Below are positions 1 through 11,346 of a stretch of DNA of 64,000 nt, piece by piece. This DNA is from Lantana camara (taxonomy: Eukaryota > Streptophyta > Magnoliopsida > Lamiales > Verbenaceae): the NCBI GenBank assembly GCA_037501455.1, contig CM074857.1, positions 129,753,501 through 129,817,500 on the forward strand, in the 5' to 3' direction. Positions within the stretch are counted from its first letter, which is position 1. The number at the start of each line of letters is the position of its first letter. The notes beneath the pieces are model-generated. The model was given only the letters and a program-made list of their open reading frames with translations, was not told where the DNA came from and made no database searches. The position numbers were made by a program, and so were the translations under genes.

Positions 1-339
1 CAATTTTTAAAATTTTTAACGAGGCGTCAAATTCATGAAAATCGAATCAACCATGCATAAACAAAGTTTGAACATTAATAAATATGAAAATTGAGTAGAT
101 AGGTCTAATTTATTGGCCAAAATAGTCACAGAACAAAAGTTGTCGAATTTGGCAAAATCCCAAGGCTTTAGCCTATCAATTTTCAAAAAATTTTGACGAG
201 GTGTAAAAATCATGAAAATCGAATCAACCATGCATAAAGGAAGTCTGAACATTAAAAAATTTGAAAATTGAATAGATAGGTGTAATTTATTGGCCAAACT
301 AGTCACAGAACAAAAGTTGTCGAATTTCGCCAAAATCCC

Positions 340-353
340 TAGGCTTTAGCCTA
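340..353. other. Conserved dyad TAGGCT-TT-AGCCTA (first canonical copy)
   Basis: Two perfect 6-base inverted arms separated by TT. The same dyad, or a near version with an A-for-T change at the outer base (AAGGCTTTAGCCTA), lies at the same place in most monomers. It could extrude as a small hairpin or be bound by a dimeric protein; neither is shown by sequence alone. Variants that keep the arms but change the spacer are described in the findings. Short dyads are known to be enriched in some satellites that lack a CENP-B box, so a structural role is plausible but inferred. Confidence 0.75.
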
Positions 354-1594
354 TCTATTTTTAAATTTTTTTGACGAGGTGTAAAATTCATGAAAATCAA
401 ATCAGTCATGCACAAACGAAGTGGGAACATTATCAAATATAAAAATTGGGTTGATAGTTGTAATTTATTGGCCAAACTAGCCACAGAACAAAAGTTCTCG
501 AATTTGGCCAAAATCCCAAGCCTTTAGCCTATCAATTTTTAAAATTTTTAACGAGGCATCCAATTCATGAAAATCGAATCAACCATGCATAAACAAAGTT
601 TGAACATTAATAAATATGAAAATTGAGTAGATAGGTCTAATTTATTGGCCAAAATAGTCACAGAACAAAAGTTGTCGAATTTTGCAAAAATCCCAAGGCT
701 TTAGCCTATCAATTTTCAAAAAAATTTGACGAGGTGTAAAAATCATGAAAATCGAATCAACCATGCATAAACGAAGTTTGAACATTAACAAATATGAAAA
801 TTGAGTAGAGAGGTGTAATTTATGGGCCAAACTAGTCACAGAACAAAAGTTGTCGAATTTCGCCAAAATCCCAAGGCTTTAGCCTATCAATTTTTAAAAT
901 TTTTTAACGAGGCGTAAAATTCTTAAAAATCAAATCAACCATGCATAAACTAAGTGTGAACATTAAAAAATATGAAAATTGAGTAGATATGTTTAATTTG
1001 TTGGCCAAACTAGTCACAGAACAAAAGTTTGTCGAATTTCGCCAAAATCCCTAGGCTTTAGCCTATCAATTTTTGAAATTTTTTGACGAGGTGTAAAATT
1101 CATGATATCAAATCAACCATGCATAAATGAAGTCTGAACATTAACAAATATGAAAATTGAGTAGATAGGTGTAATTGATTGGCCAAACTAGTCACAGAAC
1201 AAAAGTTGTCGAATTTCGCCAAAATCCCTAGGCTTTAACCTATCTATTTTTAAATTTTTTTGACGAGGTGCAAAATTCACGAAAATCAAATCAGTCACGC
1301 GCAAACGAAGTGTGAACATTATCAAATATAAAAATTGGGTTGATAGGTGTAATTTATTGGCCAAACTAGCCACAGAACAAAAGTTGTCATATTTGGCCAA
1401 AATCACTAAAGCCTATCAATTTTTAAATTTTTTTGGCGAGGTAAAAAATTCATGAAAATCAAATCAATCATGCACAAACGAAGTGTGAACATTAACAAAT
1501 ATGAAAATTGGGTTGATAGGTGTAATTTATTCGCCAAACTAGCCACAGAACTAAAGTTGTCGAATTTGACCAAAATCCCAAGGCTTTAGCCTAT

Positions 1595-2127
1595 CAATTT
1601 TTAAAATTTTTAACGAGGCGTCAAATTCATGAAAATCGAATCAACCATGCATAAACAAAGTTTGAACATTAATAAATATGAAAATTGAGTAGATAGGTCT
1701 AATTTATTGGCCAAAATAGTCACAGAACAAAAGTTGTCGAATTTGGCAAAATCCCAAGGCTTTAGCCTATCAATTTTCAAAAAATTTTGACGAGGTGTAA
1801 AAATCATGAAAATCGAATCAACCATGCATAAAGGAAGTCTGAACGTTAACAAATATGAAAATTGAATAGATAGGTGTAATTTATTGGCCAAACTAGTCAC
1901 AGAACAAAAGTTGTCGAATTTCGCCAAAATCCCTAGGCTTTAGCCTATCTATTTTTAAATTTTTTTGACGAGGTGTAAAATTCATGAAAATCAAATCAGT
2001 CATGCACAAACGAAGTGGGAACATTATCAAATATAAAAATTGGGTTGATAGTTGTAATTTATTGGCCAAACTAGCCACAGAACAAAAGTTCTCGAATTTG
2101 GCCAAAATCCCAAGCCTTTAGCCTATC
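1595..2127 (+). repeat. Dispersed copy of the 1-532 trimer
   Basis: A 3-monomer stretch offset 1,594 bp (nine monomers) from the window start. It matches 1-532 closely, with small changes such as GAACGTTAACAAATATG in place of GAACATTAAAAAATTTG. Beyond it the flanks differ (GGCGTC with AAAGTGTG here, GGCATCC with AAAGTTTG near 560). It is repeated again at 6381-6913 in copy 2 of the left segment, with the same private changes, so it was in place before the large duplication. Confidence 0.82.
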
Positions 2128-2595
2128 AATTTTTAAAATTTTTAACGAGGCGTCAAATTCATGAAAATCGAATCAACCATGCATAAACAAAGTGTGAACA
2201 TTAACAAATATGAAAATTGAGTAGATAGGTCTAATTTATTGGCCAAAATAGTCACAGAACAAATGTTATCGAATTTCGCCAAAATCCCTAGGCTTTACCC
2301 TATCTATTTTTAAATTTTTTTGACGAGGTGTAAAATTCTTGAAAATCAAATCAATCACGCACAAACGAAGTGTGAACATTAACCAATATAAAAATTAGGT
2401 TGATAGGTGTAATTTGTTGGCCAAACTAGCCACAGAACGAAAGTTGTCGAATTTGGCCAAAATCCCAAGGCTTTAGCCTATCAATTTTTAAAATTTTTAA
2501 CGAGGCGTAACATTCATGAAAATCGAATCAACCATGCATAAATAAAGTTTGAACATTAATAAATATGAAAATTGAGTAGATAGGAGTAATTTATT

Positions 2596-3663
2596 GGCAA
2601 AACTAGTCACAGAACAAAAGTTGTCGAATTTCGCAAAAATCCCAAGGCTTTAGCCTATCAATTTTCAAAAATTTTTGACGAGGTGTAAAAATCATGAAAA
2701 TCGAATCAACCACGCATAAACGAATTCTGAACATTAACAAATAGGAAAATTGAGTAGATAGGTGTAATTTATTGGCCAAACTAGTCACAGAACAAAACTT
2801 GTCGAATTTCGCTAAAATCCCTAGGCTTTAGGCTATCAATTTTTAAAATTTTTTGTCGAGGTGTAAAATTCATAAAAATCATATCAATCATACAAAAACG
2901 ATGTTTGAACATTTACAAATATGAAAATTGAGTTGATAGGTGTAATTTATTGGCCAAACTAGTCACAGAACAAAAGTTGTTGAATTTCACCAAAATCCCT
3001 AGGCTTTAGCCTATCAATTTTCAAAATTTTTTGATGAGGTGTAAAATTCATGAAAATGAAATCAATCATACACAAACGATGTTTGAACATTAACAAATAT
3101 TAAAATTGAGTAGATAGGTGTAATTTATTGGCAAAACTAGTCACAGAACAAAAGTTGTCGAATTTCGCAAAAATCCCAAGGCTTTAGCCTATCAATTTTC
3201 AAAAATTTTTGACGAGGTGTAAAAATCATGAAAATCGAATCAACCACGCATAAACGAATTCTGAACACTAACAAATAGGACAATTGAGTAGATAGGTGTA
3301 ATTTATTGGCCAAACTAGTCACAGAACAAAACTTGTCGAATTTCGCTAAAATCCCTAGGCTTTAGGCTATCAATTTTTTAAATTTTTTGTCGAGGTGTAA
3401 AATTCATAAAAATCATATCAATCATACAAAAGCGATCTTTGAACATTTATAAATATGAAAATTGAGTTGATAGGTGTAATTTATTGGCCAAACTAGTCAC
3501 AGAACAAAAGTTGTTGAATTTCACCAAAATCCCTAGGCTTTAGCCTATCAATTTTCAAAATTTTTTGATGAGGTGTAAAATTCATGAAAATCAAATCAAA
3601 CATACACAAACGATGTTTGAACATTAAAAAATATGAAAATTGAGTTGATAGGTGTAATTTATT
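2596..3663 (+). repeat. 3-monomer (534 bp) tandem pair
   Basis: 2596 and 3130 both begin with the rare GGCAAAACTAGTC join and run through the same three monomers: one with ACGAATTCTGAACA (an EcoRI site), one with the broken dyad TAGGCTTTAGGCTA and CATAAAAATCATATC, and one with GATGAGG. The second copy differs by a few bases (GGACAATTG, AAAGCGATC). An equivalent pair recurs at about 7382-8448 in copy 2 of the left segment. Confidence 0.8.
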
Positions 3664-3711
3664 GGTGAAACTAGTCACAGAACAAAAGTTGTCGAATTTC
3701 ACCAAAATCCC

Positions 3712-3724
3712 TAGGCAATGCCTA
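3712..3724. other. Compensated dyad TAGGCA-A-TGCCTA
   Basis: Here both arms of the dyad differ from the canonical TAGGCT/AGCCTA: the innermost pair is changed to A on the left and T on the right, so six paired bases remain around a 1-base spacer. The same variant is at 8497-8509 in the duplicated copy. This change preserves the symmetry, unlike a random substitution in one arm. Confidence 0.75.
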
Positions 3725-4255
3725 TCAATTTTTGAAATTTTTTGACGAGGTGTAAAATTCATGAATATCAAATCAACCATGTATCAACGAAGTCTGAACA
3801 TTAACAAATATGAAAATTGAGTAGATAGGTGTAATTTATTGGCCAAACTAGTCACAGAACAAAAGTTGTCGAATTTCGCCAAAATCCCTAGGCTTTAGCC
3901 TATCTATTTTTTAAAATTTTTTGACGAGGTGTAAAATTCATGAAAATCAAATCAATCAAGCAAAAACAAAGTGTGAACATTAACCAATATAAAAATTGGG
4001 TTGATAGGTGTAATTTATTGGCCAAACTAGCCACAGAACAAAAGTTGTCGAATTTGGCCAAAATCACTAAAGCCTATCAATTTTTAAATTTTTTTGGCGA
4101 GGTAAAAAATTCATGAAAATCAAATCAATCATGCACAAACGAAGTGTGAACATTAACAAATATGAAAATTGGGTTGATAGGTGTAATTTATTCGCCAAAC
4201 TAGCCACGGAACTAAAGTTGTCGAATTTGACCAAAATCCCAAGGCTTTAGCCTAT

Positions 4256-5318
4256 CAATTTTTAAAATTTTTAACGAGGCGTCAAATTCATGAAAATCGA
4301 ATCAACCATGCATAAACAAAGTTTGAACATTAATAAATATGAAAATTGAGTAGATAGGTCTAATTTATTGGCCAAAATAGTCACAGAACAAAAGTTGTCG
4401 AATTTGGCAAAATCCCAAGGCTTTAGCCTATCAATTTTCAAAAAATTTTGACGAGGTGTAAAAATCATGAAAATCGAATCAACCATGCATAAAGGAAGTC
4501 TGAACATTAAAAAATTTGAAAATTGAATAGATAGGTGTAATTTATTGGCCAAACTAGTCACAGAACAAAAGTTGTCGAATTTCGCCAAAATCCCTAGGCT
4601 TTAGCCTATCTATTTTTAAATTTTTTTGACGAGGTGTAAAATTCATGAAAATCAAATCAGTCATGCACAAACGAAGTGGGAACATTATCAAATATAAAAA
4701 TTGGGTTGATAGTTGTAATTTATTGGCCAAACTAGCCACAGAACAAAAGTTCTCGAATTTGGCCAAAATCCCAAGCCTTTAGCCTATCAATTTTTAAAAT
4801 TTTTAACGAGGCATCCAATTCATGAAAATCGAATCAACCATGCATAAACAAAGTTTGAACATTAATAAATATGAAAATTGAGTAGATAGGTCTAATTTAT
4901 TGGCCAAAATAGTCACAGAACAAAAGTTGTCGAATTTGGCAAAATCCCAAGGCTTTAGCCTATCAATTTTCAAAAAATTTGACGAGGTGTAAAAATCATG
5001 AAAATCGAATCAACCATGCATAAAGGAAGTCTGAACATTAAAAAATTTGAAAATTGAATAGATAGGTGTAATTTATTGGCCAAACTAGTCACAGAACAAA
5101 AGTTGTCGAATTTCGCCAAAATCCCTAGGCTTTAGCCTATCTATTTTTAAATTTTTTTGACGAGGTGTAAAATTCATGAAAATCAAATCAGTCATGCACA
5201 AACGAAGTGGGAACATTATCAAATATAAAAATTGGGTTGATAGTTGTAATTTATTGGCCAAACTAGCCACAGAACAAAAGTTCTCGAATTTGGCCAAAAT
5301 CCCAAGCCTTTAGCCTAT
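4256..5318 (+). repeat. Nested 3-monomer tandem duplication (532 + 531 bp)
   Basis: 4256-4787 and 4788-5318 are near-identical 3-monomer units, also matching 1-532. They share AAAGGAAGTCTG, ATTAAAAAATTTG and CCAAGCCTTT. The visible difference is one T missing in the A/T tract of the second unit near 4978, plus GGCGTC versus GGCATCC at the left end. The unit is present once at the start of the left segment and twice here, so it was duplicated after or during the larger duplication. Confidence 0.88.
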
Positions 5319-8300
5319 CAATTTTTAAAATTTTTAACGAGGCATCCAATTCATGAAAATCGAATCAACCATGCATAAACAAAGTTTGAACATTAATAAA
5401 TATGAAAATTGAGTAGATAGGTCTAATTTATTGGCCAAAATAGTCACAGAACAAAAGTTGTCGAATTTTGCAAAAATCCCAAGGCTTTAGCCTATCAATT
5501 TTCAAAAAAATTTGACGAGGTGTAAAAATCATGAAAATCGAATCAACCATGCATAAACGAAGTTTGAACATTAACAAATATGAAAATTGAGTAGAGAGGT
5601 GTAATTTATGGGCCAAACTAGTCACAGAACAAAAGTTGTCGAATTTCGCCAAAATCCCAAGGCTTTAGCCTATCAATTTTTAAAATTTTTTAACGAGGCG
5701 TAAAATTCTTAAAAATCAAATCAACCATGCACAAACTAAGTGTGAACATTAAAAAATATGAAAATTGAGTAGATATGTTTAATTTGTTGGCCAAACTAGT
5801 CACAGAACAAAAGTTTGTCGAATTTCGCCAAAATCCCTAGGCTTTAGCCTATCAATTTTTGAAATTTTTTGACGAGGTGTAAAATTCATGATATCAAATC
5901 AACCATGCATAAATGAAGTCTGAACATTAACAAATATGAAAATTGAGTAGATAGGTGTAATTGATTGGCCAAACTAGTCACAGAACAAAAGTTGTCGAAT
6001 TTCGCCAAAATCCCTAGGCTTTAACCTATCTATTTTTAAATTTTTTTGACGAGGTGCAAAATTCACGAAAATCAAATCAGTCACGCGCAAACGAAGTGTG
6101 AACATTATCAAATATAAAAATTGGATTGATAGGTGTAATTTATTGGCCAAACTAGCCACAGAACAAAAGTTGTCATATTTGGCCAAAATCACTAAAGCCT
6201 ATCAATTTTTAAATTTTTTTGGCGAGGTAAAAAATTCATGAAAATCAAATCAATCATGCACAAACGAAGTGTGAACATTAACAAATATGAAAATTGGGTT
6301 GATAGGTGTAATTTATTCGCCAAACTAGCCACAGAACTAAAGTTGTCGAATTTGACCAAAATCCCAAGGCTTTAGCCTATCAATTTTTAAAATTTTTAAC
6401 GAGGCGTCAAATTCATGAAAATCGAATCAACCATGCATAAACAAAGTTTGAACATTAATAAATATGAAAATTGAGTAGATAGGTCTAATTTATTGGCCAA
6501 AATAGTCACAGAACAAAAGTTGTCGAATTTGGCAAAATCCCAAGGCTTTAGCCTATCAATTTTCAAAAAATTTTGACGAGGTGTAAAAATCATGAAAATC
6601 GAATCAACCATGCATAAAGGAAGTCTGAACGTTAACAAATATGAAAATTGAATAGATAGGTGTAATTTATTGGCCAAACTAGTCACAGAACAAAAGTTGT
6701 CGAATTTCGCCAAAATCCCTAGGCTTTAGCCTATCTATTTTTAAATTTTTTTGACGAGGTGTAAAATTCATGAAAATCAAATCAGTCATGCACAAACGAA
6801 GTGGGAACATTATCAAATATAAAAATTGGGTTGATAGTTGTAATTTATTGGCCAAACTAGCCACAGAACAAAAGTTCTCGAATTTGGCCAAAATCCCAAG
6901 CCTTTAGCCTATCAATTTTTAAAATTTTTAACGAGGCGTCAAATTCATGAAAATCGAATCAACCATGCATAAACAAAGTGTGAACATTAACAAATATGAA
7001 AATTGAGTAGATAGGTCTAATTTATTGGCCAAAATAGTCACAGAACAAATGTTATCGAATTTCGCCAAAATCCCTAGGCTTTACCCTATCTATTTTTAAA
7101 TTTTTTTGACGAGGTGTAAAATTCTTGAAAATCAAATCAATCACGCACAAACGAAGTGTGAACATTAACCAATATAAAAATTAGGTTGATAGGTGTAATT
7201 TGTTGGCCAAACTAGCCACAGAACGAAAGTTGTCGAATTTGGCCAAAATCCCAAGGCTTTAGCCTATCAATTTTTAAAATTTTTAACGAGGCGTAACATT
7301 CATGAAAATCGAATCAACCATGCATAAATAAAGTTTGAACATTAATAAATATGAAAATTGAGTAGATAGGTGTAATTTCTTGGCAAAACTAGTCACAGAA
7401 CAAAAGTTGTCGAATTTCGCAAAAATCCCAAGGCTTTAGCCTATCAATTTTCAAAAATTTTTGACGAGGTGTAAAAATCATGAAAATCGAATCAACCACG
7501 CATAAACGAATTCTGAACATTAACAAATAGGAAAATTGAGTAGATAGGTGTAATTTATTGGCCAAACTAGTCACAGAACAAAACTTGTCGAATTTCGCTA
7601 AAATCCCTAGGCTTTAGGCTATCAATTTTTAAAATTTTTTGTCGAGGTGTAAAATTCATAAAAATCATATCAATCATACAAAAACGATGTTTGAACATTT
7701 ACAAATATGAAAATTGAGTTGATAGGTGTAATTTATTGGCCAAACTAGTCACAGAACAAAAGTTGTTGAATTTCACCAAAATCCCTAGGCTTTAGCCTAT
7801 CAATTTTCAAAATTTTTTGATGAGGTGTAAAATTCATGAAAATGAAATCAATCATACACAAACGATGTTTGAACATTAACAAATATTAAAATTGAGTAGA
7901 TAGGTGTAATTTATTGGCAAAACTAGTCACAGAACAAAAGTTGTCGAATTTCGCAAAAATCCCAAGGCTTTAGCCTATCAATTTTCAAAAATTTTTGACG
8001 AGGTGTAAAAATCATGAAAATCGAATCAACCACGCATAAACGAATTCTGAACATTAACAAATTGGAAAAATGAGTAGATAGATGTAATTTATTGGCCAAA
8101 CTAGTCACAGAACAAAACTTGTCGAATTTCGCTAAAATCCCTAGGCTTTAGGCGATCAATTTTTTAAATTTTTTGTCGAGGTGTAAAATTCATAAAAATC
8201 ATATCAATCATACAAAAACGATGTTTGAACATTTACAAATATGAAAATTAGTTGATAGGTGTAATTTATTGGCCAAACTAGTCACAGAACAAAAGTTGTT

Positions 8301-8837
8301 GAATATCACCAAAATCCCTAGGCTTTAGCCTATCAATTTTCAAAATTTTTTGATGAGGTGTAAAATTCATGAAAATCAAATCAAACATACACAAACGATG
8401 TTTGAACATTAAAAAATATGAAAATTGAGTTGATAGGTGTAATTTATTGGTGAAACTAGTCACAGAACAAAAGTTGTCGAATTTCACCAAAATCCCTAGG
8501 CAATGCCTATCCATTTTTGAAATTTTTTGACGAGGTGTAAAATTCATGAATATCAAATCAACCATGTATCAACGAAGTCTGAACATTAACAAATATGAAA
8601 ATTGAGTAGATAGGTGTAATTTATTGGCCAAACTAGTCACAGAACAAAAGTTGTCGAATTTCGCCAAAATCCCTAGGCTTTAGCCTATCTATTTTTTAAA
8701 ATTTTTTGACGAGGTGTAAAATTCATGAAAATCAAATCAATCAAGCAAAAACAAAGTGTGAACATTAACCAATATAAAAATTGGGTTGATAGGTGTAATT
8801 TATTGGCCAAACTAGCCACAGAACAAAAGTTGTCGAA
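4256..8837 (+). repeat. Left segmental unit, copy 2
   Basis: This is the second copy of the segment at the window start and carries the same order of rare variants. It differs by an additional 3-monomer tandem duplication at its left end and scattered substitutions, such as GGGTTGATAGG to GGATTGATAGG near 6121. Correspondence breaks near 8837, where copy 1 continues with a type G monomer (TTTGGCCAAAATCACTAAAGCC) but this copy switches to TTTTGCAAAAATCCCAAGG. The junction falls within the conserved TTGTCGAATTT landmark, as expected for in-register recombination between monomers. Confidence 0.88.
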
Positions 8838-9560
8838 TTTTGCAAAAATCCCAAGGCTTTAGCCTATCAATTTTCAAAAAATTTTGACGAGCTGTAAAAA
8901 TCATGAAAATCGAATCAACCATGCATAAACGAAGTCTGAACATTAACAAATATGAAAATTGAGTAGAGAGGTGTAATTTATGGGCCAAACTAGTCACAGA
9001 ACAAAAGTTGTCGAATTTCGCCAAAATCCCATGGCTTTAGCCTATCAATTTTTAAAATTTTTTAACGAGACGTAAAATTCTTAAAAATCAAATCAACCAT
9101 GCACAAACTAAGTGTGAACATTAAAAAATATGAAAATTGAGTAGATATGTTTAATTTGTTGGCCAAACTAGTCACAGAACAAAAGTTTGTCGAATTTCGC
9201 CAAAATCCCTAGGCTTTAGCCTATCAATTTTTGAAATTTTTTGACGAGGTGTAAAATTCATGATATCAAATCAACCATGCATAAATGAAGTCTGAACATT
9301 AACAAATATGAAAATTGAGTAGATAGGTGTAATTGATTGGCCAAACTAGTCACAGAACAAAAGTTGTCGAATTTCGCCAAAATCCCTAGGCTTTAACCTA
9401 TCTATTTTTAAATTTTTTTGACGAGGTGCAAAATTCACGAAAATCAAATTAGTCACGCGCAAACGAAGTGTGAACATTATCAAATATAAAAATTGGGTTG
9501 ATAGGTGTAATTTATTGGCCAAACTAGCCACAGAACAAAAGTTGTCGAATTTGGCCAAAA
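8838..9560 (+). repeat. Segment homologous to 680-1402 (offset 8,158)
   Basis: Four monomers recur from the left block: one with GAGTAGAGAGG and TTATGGGCC, one with TTTTTTAACGAGRCG and ATTCTTAAAAATC, one with CATGATATC, and one with GGTGCAAAATTCACG. They match 680-1402 and 5466-6188. Differences are few (for example CCCATGG versus CCCAAGG, GAGACG versus GAGGCG). The relocated position after the segment 2 break shows that block shuffling occurred at sub-segment scale. Confidence 0.78.
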
Positions 9561-11346
9561 TCCCAAGGCTTTAGCCTATCAATTTTTAAAATTTTTAACG
9601 AGGCGTAACATTCATGAAAATCGAATCAACGATGCATAAACAAAGTTTGAACATTAATAAATATGAAAATTGAGTAGATAGGTGTAATTTATTGGTAAAA
9701 ATAGTCACAGAACAAAAGTTGTCGAATTTCGCAAAAATCCCAAGCCTTTAGCCTATCAATTTTACAAAAATTTTGACGAGGTGTAAAAATCATGAAAATT
9801 GAATCAACCATGAATAAACGAAGTCTGAACATTAACAAATAGGAAAATTGAGTAGATAGGTGTAATTTATTGGCCAAACTACTCATAGAACAAAAGTTGT
9901 CGAATTTCGCCAAAATCCCTAGGCTTTAGCCTATCAATTTTTAAAATTTTTTGTCAAGGTGTAAAATTCATAAAAATCATATCAATCATACACAAACGAT
10001 GTTTGAACATTAACAAATATGAAAATTTAGTTGATAGGTGTAATTCATTGACAAACTAGTCACAAAACAATAGTTGTTGAATTTCACCAAAATCCCTAGG
10101 CTTTAGCCTATCAATTTTCAAAATTTTTTGATGAGGTGTAAAATTCATGAAAATGAAATCAATCATACACAAATGATGTTTGAACATTAACAAATATGAA
10201 AATTGAGTAGATAAGTGTAATTGATTGGCCAAACTAGTCACAGAACAAAAGTTGTCGAATTTCGCCAAAATCCCTAGGCTTTAGCCTATCAATTTTCAAA
10301 ATTTTTTGATGAGGTGTAAAATTCATGAAAATCAAATCAACCATGCACAAACTAAGTGTGAACATTAAAAAAATATGAAAATTGAGTAGATATGTTTAAT
10401 TTATTGGCCAAACTAGTCACAGAACAAAAGTTGTCGAATTTCGCAAAAATCCCATGGCTTTAGCCTATCAATTTTCAAAAATTTTTGACGAGGTGTAAAA
10501 ATCATGAAAATCGAATCAACCATGCATAAACGAAGTCTGAACATTAACAAATTGGAAAATTGAGTAGATAGGTGTAATTTATTGGCCAAACTAGTCACAG
10601 AAGTTGTCGAATTTCGCCAAAATCCCTAGGCAAAGCCTATCAATTTTTAAAATTTTTTGTCGAGGTGTAAAATTCATAAAAATCATATCAATCATACACA
10701 AACGATGTTTGAACATTAACAAATATGAAAATTGAGTTGATAGGTGTAATTTATGGGCCAAACTAGTCACAAAACAAAAGTTGTCGAATTTCGCCAAAAT
10801 CCCTAGGCTTTAGCCTATCCATTTTAAAAAATTTTGTCGAGGCGTAAAATTCATAAAAATCGTATCAATCATACACAAACGATGTTTGAACATTAACAAA
10901 TATGAAAATTGAGTTGATAGGTGTAATTTATTGGCCAAACTAGTCACAAAACAAAAGTTGTTGAATTTCACCAAAATCCCTAGGCTTTAGCCTACCAATT
11001 TTCAAAATTTTTTGATTAGGTGTAAAATTCATGAAAATCAAATCAATCATACACAAACGATGTTTGAACGTTAACAAATATGAAAATTGAGTAGATATGT
11101 TTAATTTATTGGCCAAACTAGTCACAGAACAAAAGTTGTCGAATTTCGCAAAAATCCCAAGGCTTTAGCCTATCAATTTTCAAAAAATTTTGACGAGGTG
11201 TAAAAATAATGAAAATCTAATCAACCATGCATAAACGAAGTCTGAACATTAACAAACAGGAAAATTGAGTAGATAGGTGTAATTTATTGGCCAAACTAGT
11301 CACAGAACAAAAGTTGTCGAATTTCGCTAAAAATCCCTAGGCTTTA
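9561..11346 (+). repeat. Mosaic A/B/C/D satellite, about ten monomers
   Basis: No long tandem copy is obvious here. The monomers move from left-block types (AACGAGGCG near 9597) to the A, B, C, D types that dominate the rest of the window. One monomer has a 5-bp loss in the CACAGAACAAAAGTTG stretch at about 10602. Another (10627-10639) has the dyad as TAGGC-AAA-GCCTA. This appears to be the transition between the left HOR family and the A-B-C-D family. Confidence 0.75.

Larger units (their letters stand above)
1..4255 (+). repeat. Left segmental unit, copy 1 (about 24 monomers)
   Basis: This stretch recurs downstream: base 1 matches 4256 (offset 4,255), and after an extra 3-monomer block the offset becomes 4,786 (642 matches 5428, 1610 matches 6396, 2603 matches 7389), then 4,785 after a 1-bp loss near 8248. 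It is rich in types E, F and G (AACGAGGCG, CTATCTATTTTTAAA, CACTAAAGCC), which are rarer elsewhere. Rare private variants such as CCAAGCCTTT and AAAGGAAGTCTG are shared by both copies, so the duplication is recent relative to divergence between monomer types. Close correspondence ends near 4052. Confidence 0.9.
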
